Source: Polynucleobacter corsicus
Lineage (GTDB): Bacteria > Pseudomonadota > Gammaproteobacteria > Burkholderiales > Burkholderiaceae
NCBI RefSeq assembly: GCF_018688255.1
Contig: NZ_CP061314.1
Span: 124,001-188,000, forward strand
Direction: 5' to 3'
Length of the DNA: 64,000 nt
In this document: positions 8,018-16,200 of the stretch, piece after piece
Layout: each line of letters starts with the position of its first letter
Position numbering within the stretch: position 1 is the first letter of the stretch
Made by a program: the position numbers and the translations under genes
The notes under the pieces: generated by a model
Told to the model about the DNA's origin: nothing
The model's database searches: none
What the model saw: only the letters and a program-made list of their open reading frames with translations

Positions 8018-8368
8018 TCAACCCGCTTTGACAGCCTTTTCTAAGCACTTAGAAATTTCTTCGTAGCGTTTGATGGCAACCTTAGTGGGTACTACTTCTT
8101 TTTTACGTCCATCTTCATTCGCTGCCATCTTGATGTAGCCCATGGCGCTGAGATTCTTCAGGCGCCCGTGCAGTGTGGCTTGGGAGCCAAACTCAGATAG
8201 AGAAATTAAATCACCGACCAAGAGGGATTGCCCAGCATGAAAGCTTAGAATGATTTTGTCCAACAGACTTTCTTCAATAGAGTCGAGTTTTTTGCCAGGA
8301 TTGATGCGGTCTAGTACATCAATCAGATTTAAAAAACGAATGTAGCAAGAAGATTTAGTTGTAGACAT
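8018..8368 (-). CDS. Winged-helix transcriptional regulator, MarR-like
   Basis: A 116-residue protein. The central part, about residues 30-95, reads as a winged helix-turn-helix: a helix SIEESLLDKIILSFHAG, then LLVGDLISLSEFGSQATLHGRLKNLSAMGYIKM, where SQATLHGRLKNL is the likely recognition helix, and a basic wing NEDGRKKEVVPT. This matches small MarR-type DNA-binding proteins; no ligand domain is seen. The gene is divergent from a membrane protein gene, and the gap between them holds four TTGTA repeats. It may regulate itself or its neighbour; that is inference from position. Confidence 0.65.
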   Translation of the reverse strand: MSTTKSSCYIRFLNLIDVLDRINPGKKLDSIEESLLDKIILSFHAGQSLLVGDLISLSEFGSQATLHGRLKNLSAMGYIKMAANEDGRKKEVVPTKVAIKRYEEISKCLEKAVKAG

Positions 8369-8414
8369 TATTTGGTGCGCTGTGTATGAGTAATTAGCCT
8401 TAGGGTTAATACTA

Positions 8415-8457
8415 TTGTAGACCTATTCATCTTGTACGCAACTTGTATGTATTTGTA
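8415..8457. promoter_or_regulatory. Iterated TTGTA motifs between divergent regulator and membrane gene
   Basis: TTGTA occurs at 8415, 8432, 8443 and 8453, the last three spaced 11 and 10 bp apart. Helical-turn spacing inside the short regulator/membrane-gene gap suggests an operator for the neighbouring winged-helix protein. No binding evidence exists beyond position and repetition. Confidence 0.35.
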
Positions 8458-8478
8458 GAATCAACCATACTCGTAGTA

Positions 8479-9033
8479 ATGGATAAAATACTTCGCGAAT
8501 GGATGGTTGGATTTATCGTAAGCGTGTTTGCTTATTCAAGCCTTTTTTGTATTAACGCATGGCTTACAACGCACCTTAGCTATAGTCTTGGCGTCAATTG
8601 GATTTATCTTCCAGCGGGCTTACGTTTATTTCTGACACTCATCTTTGGCTTATCTGGCGCCGTTGGCATTGCCATTGCTTCATTTGTAATTTGTTTTTTT
8701 GGACCATTTCCATTCGAGCTCACCACCTACATTGGTATCGGCTTGATTTCAGGCTTTGCACCCTATCTAGCAAAACTCTTTGTTGCGAGCAATATCAGCA
8801 TCTCATCCGATTTAAGTAACTTAAGCGTACAGAAACTAGCAATTTGTGTTGTGATTTACGCTGCCCTCAGTTCAGGCTTGCACCAATGGTGGTTCGCAGT
8901 TCGAGGTATTGATGAGGCTGGAACTCTCAATCATTTTCTAGTCATGGTGATTGGCGACGTGCTCGGGGCAGTAATACTTATCGGGCTTGTTAAGTATGGC
9001 TTAGACCTAATGAAGCCCTCTAAATCCAATTAA
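8479..9033 (+). CDS. Integral membrane protein of unknown function (MASE1-like pattern)
   Basis: A 184-residue, strongly hydrophobic protein with about five or six membrane helices and no enzymatic motif. The segment NWIYLPAGLRLFLTLIFGLSGAVGIAIASF resembles the start of MASE1-type membrane sensory modules (W-x-P-x-G), but the signalling output domain usually attached is absent. I chose the ATG at 8479; the longer frame begins at a TTG at 8443. It is divergent from a winged-helix regulator. Its stop codon interlocks with that of trpC (TTAA, four-base overlap), so the two are convergent without a terminator. Confidence 0.6.
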   Translation: MDKILREWMVGFIVSVFAYSSLFCINAWLTTHLSYSLGVNWIYLPAGLRLFLTLIFGLSGAVGIAIASFVICFFGPFPFELTTYIGIGLISGFAPYLAKLFVASNISISSDLSNLSVQKLAICVVIYAALSSGLHQWWFAVRGIDEAGTLNHFLVMVIGDVLGAVILIGLVKYGLDLMKPSKSN

Positions 9034-9833
9034 TTAAATAGCTGGCTCAAAGCAGCACCTGGATCATCCGCCCTCATAAAAGCTTCACCCACTAAGAATG
9101 CATTGATTTGATGATCGCGCATCAATTGCACGTCTGCACGATTCATAATTCCTGATTCGGTAACCAGGGTTTTTCCAGTGGGAACCATTGATAGCAGGGA
9201 CAGGGTGGTTTGAAGAGTCACTTCAAAAGTTTTCAGGTTGCGATTATTGATTCCAAGTAGTGGCGTTTTTAATTCAAGGGCTTGTTCTAATTCAGGAGCG
9301 TTATGAACCTCAACGAGGACATCGAGACCGAGTTCATGCGCACAAGCTTCTAGATCCTTCATTTGATTGAGCTCTAAGCAAGCCACAATGAGCAAAATAG
9401 CATCGGCACCGATTGCCCTTGCTTCATAGACTTGATAAGGGTCGATCGTAAAGTCTTTGCGTAAGACTGGAATATTGCATGCAGCTCTTGCGGCCTGAAG
9501 GTAGGCATTAGCCCCCTGAAAATACTCTTTGTCTGTAAGTACGGATAAACAGGCTGCCCCATTTTTTTCGTAGGACTGAGCAATCTCAGCTGGCTGAAAA
9601 TTTTCCCGCAAGATTCCTTTGCTGGGGCTAGCTTTCTTAATCTCGGTAATCACGCCGGCTTTGCCTGCTGCAATCTTTCGCTCAATAGATTGAATAAAGC
9701 CCCGTGGCTTAAAAGATGCGTCACGATTATTTTCTTCAGCTTGATCACGTTGATTGACTAGAGAGATTTTTTTCAAATCAGTAGCAATCTCTATTTTCTT
9801 GGTAGCAACAATTTTGTCGAGGATATCGCTCAT
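9030..9833 (-). CDS. trpC: Indole-3-glycerol phosphate synthase
   Basis: TrpC closes the ring of CdRP to indole-3-glycerol phosphate in tryptophan synthesis. The 267-residue TIM-barrel protein shows VITEIKKASPSKGILRENF (about 60-78) with the catalytic ExKxxSPSKG motif. LRKDFTIDPYQVYEARAIGADAILLI follows, then GINNRNLKTFEV and LVTESGI, all standard active-site strands. It is the monofunctional form, not fused to TrpF. It is the last gene of rpe-trpE-trpG-trpD-trpC, 11 bases after trpD. Confidence 0.97.
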   Translation of the reverse strand: MSDILDKIVATKKIEIATDLKKISLVNQRDQAEENNRDASFKPRGFIQSIERKIAAGKAGVITEIKKASPSKGILRENFQPAEIAQSYEKNGAACLSVLTDKEYFQGANAYLQAARAACNIPVLRKDFTIDPYQVYEARAIGADAILLIVACLELNQMKDLEACAHELGLDVLVEVHNAPELEQALELKTPLLGINNRNLKTFEVTLQTTLSLLSMVPTGKTLVTESGIMNRADVQLMRDHQINAFLVGEAFMRADDPGAALSQLFN

Positions 9834-9844
9834 GAAGATCTTAA

Positions 9845-10867
9845 TTAGTGTTGGGTTGCTGCTACAAATTGGTCTAGCTTTTGACGGGCGGCGCCAGATG
9901 CAATGGCTGCTTGCGCCATCTGAATACCGCTAGCGATACTTGGTGCTACATCAGCTACATAAAGTACTGCACCAGCATTGAGACAAACGATATCACTAGC
10001 TGGGCCGGATTTTTTATTGAGTACATCCAAAACAATGGCTTTGGATTCTTCGGCATCAGCTACCTTAAAGTCATTAGTCGGAGCCGTACTTAAACCAAAG
10101 TCTTTTGGATGAATCTCATATTCATGAACCTGGCCCTCTTTTAATTCGCCAACGAGGGTTGGGCCCTCGAGAGAAATCTCATCCAAGCCATCACGGCCAT
10201 AAACCACCAATGCATGATCCATGCCCATGGCTTGCAATACACGTGCTTGGATGCCGACTAAGTCCGCATGGAAGACGCCCATCAGGATGCGCTTGGCATC
10301 TGCTGGGTTTGTAAGGGGTCCCAGAATATTAAAAATCGTGCGTACACCCAAGTCTTTACGAATCGGCACCACATTCTTCATTGCAGGGTGATGGTTCGGC
10401 GCAAACATAAAGCCTGCCCCTACATCAGCAATACATTTTGCAACCTGCTCAGGTGAGAGTGACAGCTTAACGCCTAAGGACTCCAGAATATCTGCGCTTC
10501 CGGATTTGCTACTCACGCTGCGATTGCCGTGCTTAGCAATTTTTGCACCAGCCGCTGCAGCGACAAACATGGCAGCTGTAGAGATATTGAAGGTGTGAGC
10601 ACCATCTCCACCTGTACCGACTACATCCACTAAATTTTTTCTATCCTCTACATACACTGGCGTCGCAAATTCACGCATGACTTGCGCAGCTGCGGCAATT
10701 TCACCAACAGTCTCCTTTTTGGTACGTAGAGCAACAAGTAGGCCAGCAACTAAAGTTGGCGGCATTTCACCACTCATGATCAGACGCATCATGGCAGTCA
10801 TCTCATCATGAAAGAGTTCACGATGTTCAATGCAACGCTGTAATGCTTGCTGTGGGGTAATGGACAT
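9845..10867 (-). CDS. trpD: Anthranilate phosphoribosyltransferase
   Basis: TrpD joins anthranilate and PRPP to form phosphoribosyl anthranilate. The 340-residue protein contains the PRPP loop DVVGTGGDGAHTFNIST (about 83-99), KHGNRSVSSKSGSADILE (113-130) and RKDLGVRTIFNILGPLTNPA, each diagnostic of the family. The length is normal and no fusion to TrpG is present. It lies between trpG and trpC in the leftward tryptophan operon with small gaps, consistent with one transcript. Confidence 0.97.
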   Translation of the reverse strand: MSITPQQALQRCIEHRELFHDEMTAMMRLIMSGEMPPTLVAGLLVALRTKKETVGEIAAAAQVMREFATPVYVEDRKNLVDVVGTGGDGAHTFNISTAAMFVAAAAGAKIAKHGNRSVSSKSGSADILESLGVKLSLSPEQVAKCIADVGAGFMFAPNHHPAMKNVVPIRKDLGVRTIFNILGPLTNPADAKRILMGVFHADLVGIQARVLQAMGMDHALVVYGRDGLDEISLEGPTLVGELKEGQVHEYEIHPKDFGLSTAPTNDFKVADAEESKAIVLDVLNKKSGPASDIVCLNAGAVLYVADVAPSIASGIQMAQAAIASGAARQKLDQFVAATQH

Positions 10868-10891
10868 AGGGATTGACTGAATGCCTGTGAT

Positions 10892-11458
10892 TTATTTGGC
10901 TTGCAAGAAATTCTTCAGCAGTGCATGGCCATGCTCAGAAAGAATTGATTCTGGATGGAACTGCACGCCTTCTACCGCGAGTTCTTTATGGCGTACGCCC
11001 ATAATTTCACCATCAGAAGAAGTGGCTGTTACTTCAAGCACTGCGGGCAACGAGCTCTTTTCAATTGCAAGAGAGTGATAGCGCGTTACTTTAAATGGGT
11101 TAGGCAAATCTTTGAAAACACCAACGCCAGTATGTTGAATATCATCCGTTTTGCCATGCATAACTTTCTGGGCACGAATAATCTTGCCGCCGAATGCTTC
11201 ACCAATTGCTTGGTGCCCCAGGCAGACGCCTAGGATTGGAATCTGTCCTGCATAGCGTTGAATCGTAGCCACTGAAATTCCTGCTTCAGCTGGACTGCAG
11301 GGTCCTGGTGAAATGCAAATACGAGCAGGGTTGATCTTGGCAATCTCTTCAACAGAAATTTCATCATTACGGAAGACCTTTACCTCTTCACCAAGTTCTG
11401 AAAAGTATTGAACGAGGTTGTAGGTAAATGAATCGTAGTTATCAATCATGAGGAGCAT
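10892..11458 (-). CDS. trpG: Anthranilate synthase glutaminase subunit (component II)
   Basis: A 188-residue class I glutamine amidotransferase that supplies ammonia to TrpE. The nucleophile elbow is GVCLGHQAIGEAFGG and the His-Glu pair is in VQFHPES, completing the Cys-His-Glu triad. The start MLLMIDNYDSFTYNLVQYF is typical of TrpG/PabA. The ATG at 11458 is supported by GGAGG just upstream; a second ATG lies three codons in. The gene overlaps trpE by 17 bases. The same protein may also serve PabB for folate synthesis, as in many bacteria, but its place in the operon points to TrpE. Confidence 0.96.
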   Translation of the reverse strand: MLLMIDNYDSFTYNLVQYFSELGEEVKVFRNDEISVEEIAKINPARICISPGPCSPAEAGISVATIQRYAGQIPILGVCLGHQAIGEAFGGKIIRAQKVMHGKTDDIQHTGVGVFKDLPNPFKVTRYHSLAIEKSSLPAVLEVTATSSDGEIMGVRHKELAVEGVQFHPESILSEHGHALLKNFLQAK

Positions 11459-12947
11459 CGAGTCCTCCCTGTACTAAGTCAGCTGCCATCAATACTGCTC
11501 GAGCTTTCACTTCAGTTTCTTTCCACTCGGCAGTGGGGTCAGAGTCTGCAACTACACCAGCACCTGCTTGAGAATGCAATACGCCATCACGAATCACGCC
11601 GGTACGAATAGCGATCGCCACATCCATATCTCCAGAGAAGGAGAGGTAGCCTACTGCACCACCATAGACACCGCGTTTCACAATTTCCATCTCATCAATA
11701 ATTTCCATTGCCCGAATTTTTGGGGCGCCCGATAAAGTGCCGGCAGGGAAGGTTGCGCGCAGAACATTCATATTACTCATATTGTCTAACAGCTCGCCTT
11801 CAACAGAGCTCACAATGTGTTGTACGTGAGAATATTTTTCAATCGACATCGAATCTGTCACTTTGACGGTGCCAGTCTTGGCAATGCGACTCACATCGTT
11901 GCGTGCTAAGTCAATCAACATGACATGCTCAGCAATTTCTTTTGGATCGGCAAGTAATTCTGTAGCAAGGCGCTCATCTTCTTCAGGTGTCGCACCACGA
12001 GGGCGTGTGCCGGCTAATGGACGAATCGTCACAATCTTCTGACTCTCACGTTGCTCTTGGCGTACCAAGATCTCTGGTGATGAGCCTACTACCTGCAGAT
12101 CACCAAAGTCGTAGAAGTACATATAAGGTGATGGATTCAAAGAGCGCAGTGCACGATAGAGAGCAAGCGGTGAATCTGTAAATGGTTTGCTGATACGCTG
12201 GCCAATCACTACCTGCATGCAATCGCCAGCCAAAATATATTCTTTGGTTTTCAGAACCGCATTTTCAAAATCAGCCGCCTTAAACTTGCGGATCAATTCT
12301 GTTTTGGTGCTTGGCAATGAGGCTGGCATGCTCACAGGCTTACTTAAGCAAGCAAGTAATTCTTTTAATCGAGCTTGGCCCTTTTCAAAACTATCTGTCA
12401 CGCTGGGGTCTGCATAAACAATTAAATAAATGCGACCTGCAACGTTATCAACCACTGCTAACTCTTCGGTGAGCATCAATTGAATATCGGGTACACCCAA
12501 TTCATCTGGCAGATGGTGTTTTGCTAAACGCGATTCAATATAGCGAACCGTGTCATAGCCAAAGTAGCCGGCAAGCCCACCACAGAAGCGTGGGAGGCCG
12601 GGTTGCAGTGCTACTTTAAAGCGCTTGAAATAAGCGTCCACAAAATCCAATGGGTTGTCATGATTGCTTTCAACCACCTTGTCATTGAAGAGTACTTCAG
12701 TGAGTGGTGCATCAGGCGTTCCTACTGTTCTCAAAATAGTTTTTGCAGGTAGACCAATAAAAGAGAAGCGACCAAAGCGCTCACCACCTAGGACAGATTC
12801 AAGTAGATAGGTATTCTTTTGTCCAAAGGCTTGAGTGAGTTTGACGTATAGCGAGAGCGGTGTCTCTAAGTCTGCTAAAACTTCTTTCACTAATGGAATG
12901 CGATTGAAACCCTGTTTTGCGAGGGCAAGAAATTCTTCGTGCTGCAT
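11442..12947 (-). CDS. trpE: Anthranilate synthase component I
   Basis: TrpE converts chorismate to anthranilate, the committed step of tryptophan synthesis. The 501-residue protein has the N-terminal regulatory region with LLESVLGGERFGRFSFIG. LLES is the element where tryptophan binds for feedback inhibition in this family, so allosteric control is likely kept. The catalytic half contains PSPYMYFYDFGDLQVVGSSPEILV, IRPLAGTRPRG, HVMLIDLARNDVSRI and FPAGTLSGAPKIRAMEII. The start overlaps the rpe stop by one base (TAATG), which leaves no room for a leader-peptide attenuator directly ahead of trpE. Confidence 0.97.
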   Translation of the reverse strand: MQHEEFLALAKQGFNRIPLVKEVLADLETPLSLYVKLTQAFGQKNTYLLESVLGGERFGRFSFIGLPAKTILRTVGTPDAPLTEVLFNDKVVESNHDNPLDFVDAYFKRFKVALQPGLPRFCGGLAGYFGYDTVRYIESRLAKHHLPDELGVPDIQLMLTEELAVVDNVAGRIYLIVYADPSVTDSFEKGQARLKELLACLSKPVSMPASLPSTKTELIRKFKAADFENAVLKTKEYILAGDCMQVVIGQRISKPFTDSPLALYRALRSLNPSPYMYFYDFGDLQVVGSSPEILVRQEQRESQKIVTIRPLAGTRPRGATPEEDERLATELLADPKEIAEHVMLIDLARNDVSRIAKTGTVKVTDSMSIEKYSHVQHIVSSVEGELLDNMSNMNVLRATFPAGTLSGAPKIRAMEIIDEMEIVKRGVYGGAVGYLSFSGDMDVAIAIRTGVIRDGVLHSQAGAGVVADSDPTAEWKETEVKARAVLMAADLVQGGLDAPHD

Positions 12948-13672
12948 TACGCTTTTCCTGATGTCGCTAGTTCTGCGCGCATCGCTTTAATCACGTCGGC
13001 ATAATTTTCTTTGCCAAAGATTGCGGAGCCAGCAACAAAAGTATCTGCACCAGCTTTGGCTACTTCTGCAATATTGTCGACCTTAATTCCACCATCCACT
13101 TCAAGGCGAATATGGCGACCAGTTTCTTGTTGATAACGATCTAGGCGCGCACGTACTTGAGCAATCTTATCTAGCGTGCACGGGATAAATGATTGACCAC
13201 CAAACCCGGGATTGACTGACATCAATAAAACCAGATCAAGTAAATCAAGTGTGTGATCTAGGTGATGAAGTGGTGTTGCTGGATTTAAAACTAAACCAGC
13301 CTGACAACCTTGATCGCGAATCAAATTCATTGTGCGATTCACATGAGGACTTGCCTCTGGATGAAAGCTAATCAGGTTTGCACCTGCTTTTGCAAAATCT
13401 GGAATGAGGCGATCTACTGGTTCCACCATGAGGTGCACATCAATCATCGCTGGCTTGCCATCTTTTGTTGCATGTGGGCGAATTGCCTCGCAAACCAAGG
13501 GGCCGATAGTCAGGTTGGGAACGTAGTGGTTGTCCATCACGTCAAAGTGAATCCAGTCTGCACCCGCCAAGAGAACATCCTGGACTTCCTTGCCTAAGCA
13601 GGCAAAGTCGGCCGACAAAATGGAGGGGGCAATGACAAACTGGCTATTTGAGGGTGATTTCTGGCTATCCAT
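12947..13672 (-). CDS. rpe: Ribulose-phosphate 3-epimerase
   Basis: Rpe interconverts ribulose-5-phosphate and xylulose-5-phosphate in the pentose phosphate pathway. The 241-residue TIM barrel carries APSILSADFACLG, DWIHFDVMDNHYVPNLTIGP, IDVHLMVEPVDR, LLMSVNPGFGGQSFI and LEVDGGIKVDNI, which include the metal-binding His and Asp residues. It is the first gene of the leftward operon that continues into trpE. In many Burkholderiales a phosphoglycolate phosphatase gene (gph) sits between rpe and trpE; here it is absent. apaG starts divergently 49 bases away. Confidence 0.97.
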   Translation of the reverse strand: MDSQKSPSNSQFVIAPSILSADFACLGKEVQDVLLAGADWIHFDVMDNHYVPNLTIGPLVCEAIRPHATKDGKPAMIDVHLMVEPVDRLIPDFAKAGANLISFHPEASPHVNRTMNLIRDQGCQAGLVLNPATPLHHLDHTLDLLDLVLLMSVNPGFGGQSFIPCTLDKIAQVRARLDRYQQETGRHIRLEVDGGIKVDNIAEVAKAGADTFVAGSAIFGKENYADVIKAMRAELATSGKA

Positions 13673-13721
13673 CCCTAGATTCTAGCTTGCAGTTGGGCTT
13701 AGGATGGAGCAGAATTCGAGC

Positions 13722-14096
13722 ATGAATCCTCATGAAATCAGCATTACGGTCAAAACCCAGTATTTGGCCGACCAGTCTGACCCCGATAATCGTCAGTTCG
13801 CCTTTGCCTACACGGTCGCCATTAAAAATACCGGTACGGCCAGCATCCAGCTCATTGCCCGCCATTGGTTCATTACCGACGGGGAAAATGATGTCCAGGA
13901 AGTCCGTGGCTTGGGGGTAGTGGGCCAACAACCCCTTTTGCGGGCAGGGGAACAGTTTGAGTACACCAGCTGGGCAACTTTACCGACGCCGGCGGGAACC
14001 ATGCGTGGGGAGTATTTCTGTGTCACTGAAGAAGCTCAGTTTTTCCAGGCCCCAATTCCTGAATTTGCCTTGGTAATGCCCAGAACCTTGCACTAG
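13722..14096 (+). CDS. apaG: ApaG protein (Fn3-like fold)
   Basis: A 124-residue single-domain protein. SITVKTQYLADQSDPDNRQFAFAYTVAIKNTG and GEQFEYTSWATLPTPAGTMRGEY match the ApaG family, including the conserved Y-S-x-x-L-x-x-P-x-G-x-M-x-G stretch. ApaG has been linked to Co2+/Mg2+ resistance in enterobacteria, but its biochemical role is unsettled. I start at the ATG at 13722 because MNPHEISITV aligns with the usual family N-terminus; an in-frame ATG at 13704 would add six residues. It is transcribed divergently from rpe. Confidence 0.93.
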   Translation: MNPHEISITVKTQYLADQSDPDNRQFAFAYTVAIKNTGTASIQLIARHWFITDGENDVQEVRGLGVVGQQPLLRAGEQFEYTSWATLPTPAGTMRGEYFCVTEEAQFFQAPIPEFALVMPRTLH

Positions 14097-14110
14097 GTTC
14101 CCCAAACCCC

Positions 14111-14224
14111 CTATTTTTTGCCCTTACCAGTCCACAGGACGATAAAAAGCAGCAGGGCTAAGGCTAGGCCACCCTCCAAGGCAAACAAGATCATGGGGTA
14201 TTCATCGAGTACATTGGCAATCAT
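14111..14224 (-). CDS. Possible small single-helix membrane protein (37 aa)
   Basis: A leftward frame encodes MIANVLDEYPMILFALEGGL followed by ALALLLFIVLWTGKGKK: one hydrophobic helix with a basic tail, a plausible small membrane protein. Its ATG shares the CATG at 14222-14225 with the proposed mltA start on the other strand. A weak GGA lies 11 bases upstream. The frame continues open to 14305 with less protein-like sequence. It fills the gap between apaG and mltA, which would otherwise be noncoding. Support is limited to composition and position; conservation in relatives would decide. Confidence 0.35.
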   Translation of the reverse strand: MIANVLDEYPMILFALEGGLALALLLFIVLWTGKGKK

Positions 14225-15377
14225 GATTTCTATATCCAAATTAATAAGTTGCAAAAATACTTCGCAAGTCTTTACCTGCAGTGTATTCGCTGTCAGTATC
14301 ACCATCTTATTAGCCGCTTGCTCTACGCCTTCTACCCGTGGATCTGCTTATCGATCTAGTGGTGCTGCTCCAACTAGCTACAGCTCCTCGATTGCCAGCT
14401 TCCGATCTGTTTCCTGGCAGGACTTATCTGGCTGGCAAGAAGATGATTTAACCCAAGCTTGGCCAGCTTGGCTCAAGAGTTGTGATTCCCTGCGTAAACG
14501 TTATAGTGAAATCAATTGGCGCCAAGTTTGCTCCCAAGCCTCAACAATTTCAGGCCGTGATGGACGTGCGATACGCCAATATTTTGAGGGAAATTTTCAG
14601 GCATACGAAGTACGTAACATTGCTACAGGCAACGAATCTGGACTAATCACCGGTTATTACGAGCCCGTCATGAATGGCTCCCAGACCCGCACCGCCACTT
14701 ACTCTGTTCCCTTGTACGGCCTGCCAAATGCCTGGAAAGGCTCAAAACCAAGCCCTGCGCCAGCACGTGCAGAGCTCATGAGTTCTGGCGTACTTCGGGG
14801 TTCAGAGATCGCCTGGGTACAAGATCCTGTAGCTGCTGCCTTTATGCAAATTCAGGGGTCTGGAAAAATTCGTTTAGAAGATGGACGTGTATTACGACTT
14901 GGTTATGCCGGCACTAATGATCAGCCGTTTAAGTCTTTTGCCCAGTGGTTGCTCGATCGCAAAGAGATCACGCGCGGTGAGGCAACGATGCAGGGTATTT
15001 CTACATGGGCTAAGCGCAACCCAGGCCGAGTTGAGGAGATGCTCAATGCCAATCCTCGATTTGTATTCTTTAAAGAGTTGCCGAGTAATGTCAGTCCTGA
15101 TCTAGGTCCAAACGGTGCTCTAGGGGTGCCTTTAACAGCCGAACGAAGTATTGCCATTGATCTGAAAGCAATGCCCTTGGGTGCCCCAGTCTTCTTGAGC
15201 ACCACTAAACCCTTGAGCAGCCAAACCTTACAAAAGTTAGTGATGGCGCAAGATACAGGCAAGGCCATTGTGGGCGGGGTACGAGCAGATTACTATTGGG
15301 GATCAGGAGATTCTGCAGGTGAGTTAGCGGGACGCATGAAGCAAGATGGCAAGATGTGGTTATTGTTGCCACGCTGA
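14223..15377 (+). CDS. mltA: Membrane-bound lytic murein transglycosylase A
   Basis: MltA cleaves the MurNAc-GlcNAc bond of peptidoglycan to form 1,6-anhydro ends, acting from the inner face of the outer membrane. The protein has a lipoprotein signal ending in the lipobox LLAAC about 33 residues from the chosen start. The MltA barrel domain contains ESGLITGYYEPVMNGS and AFMQIQGSGKIRLEDGR. The C-terminal 3D domain contains MAQDTGKAIVGGVRADYYWGSGDSAGELAG with the catalytic Asp region. Length from 14223 is 384 residues. An upstream in-frame ATG at 14193 is also possible; neither has a strong ribosome-binding site. Confidence 0.92.
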   Translation: MISISKLISCKNTSQVFTCSVFAVSITILLAACSTPSTRGSAYRSSGAAPTSYSSSIASFRSVSWQDLSGWQEDDLTQAWPAWLKSCDSLRKRYSEINWRQVCSQASTISGRDGRAIRQYFEGNFQAYEVRNIATGNESGLITGYYEPVMNGSQTRTATYSVPLYGLPNAWKGSKPSPAPARAELMSSGVLRGSEIAWVQDPVAAAFMQIQGSGKIRLEDGRVLRLGYAGTNDQPFKSFAQWLLDRKEITRGEATMQGISTWAKRNPGRVEEMLNANPRFVFFKELPSNVSPDLGPNGALGVPLTAERSIAIDLKAMPLGAPVFLSTTKPLSSQTLQKLVMAQDTGKAIVGGVRADYYWGSGDSAGELAGRMKQDGKMWLLLPR

Positions 15378-15401
15378 ACAAATTATTTTTGAAAGAGATC
15401 G

Positions 15402-16178
15402 ATGACCTACAACACCATATTGACTGAAGTGGATGGCAAAGTTGCCGTCATTACTCTCAATCGTCCTCAGGTATTAAATGCTCTCAATGATGAGTTAATG
15501 AATGAGTTAGGTAAGGCCTTGTTGAGTTTTGATGCTGACGACAATATTGGTTGTATCGTCATCACCGGTAGTGAAAAAGCTTTTGCCGCCGGTGCGGATA
15601 TTGCAACGATGGCAAAGTATGGATTTGCCGATGTTTATCGTAGCGGCTTTATTTCTCGTAACTGGGAAGAGATCAAGAAGGTACGCAAGCCAGTGATTGC
15701 GGCAGTGTCTGGATATGCTCTTGGTGGTGGGTGTGAGTTGGCGATGATGTGCGACACCATCATGGCAGCTGATAACGCGAAATTCGCTCAACCAGAGGTG
15801 AAGTTGGGAATCATTCCTGGTGCTGGGGGCACACAACGTTTGCCCCGCGCAGTCTCAAAAGCAAAGGCAATGGATTTAGCGCTGACCGGCCGCATGATGG
15901 ATGCGGCTGAAGCCGAGCGCTCTGGTCTTGTGGCCCGTATTTTCCCGCAAGCAGATTTACTAAAAGAAGTGAAGGTAATTGCTACAACTATTGCAGACAT
16001 GCCACTGCTGACTGCGATGATGGTGAAAGAAGCAATTAATGCCGCATACGAAACTACGCTATCAGAAGGCATGCACCTTGAGCGTCGTCTATTCCATTCT
16101 TGCTTTGCAACTAATGATCAAAAAGAGGGTATGGCAGCTTTCATGGAAAAGCGCCCAGCGAAATTTACGAACTCGTAA
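15402..16178 (+). CDS. Enoyl-CoA hydratase/isomerase family protein
   Basis: A 258-residue crotonase-fold protein. The oxyanion-hole segments are EKAFAAGADI and SGYALGGGCELAMMCD. The two catalytic-type glutamates occur in GGGCELA and QPEVKLGIIPGAGGTQRLPR, as in true short-chain enoyl-CoA hydratases. It most likely hydrates trans-2-enoyl-CoA in fatty acid or aromatic acid breakdown. No beta-oxidation partners are adjacent, so the substrate is open. It starts 24 bases after mltA and ends facing the M20 amidohydrolase gene. Confidence 0.92.
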   Translation: MTYNTILTEVDGKVAVITLNRPQVLNALNDELMNELGKALLSFDADDNIGCIVITGSEKAFAAGADIATMAKYGFADVYRSGFISRNWEEIKKVRKPVIAAVSGYALGGGCELAMMCDTIMAADNAKFAQPEVKLGIIPGAGGTQRLPRAVSKAKAMDLALTGRMMDAAEAERSGLVARIFPQADLLKEVKVIATTIADMPLLTAMMVKEAINAAYETTLSEGMHLERRLFHSCFATNDQKEGMAAFMEKRPAKFTNS

Positions 16179-16200
16179 AAATTTCAGCACTCAGAGTAAA

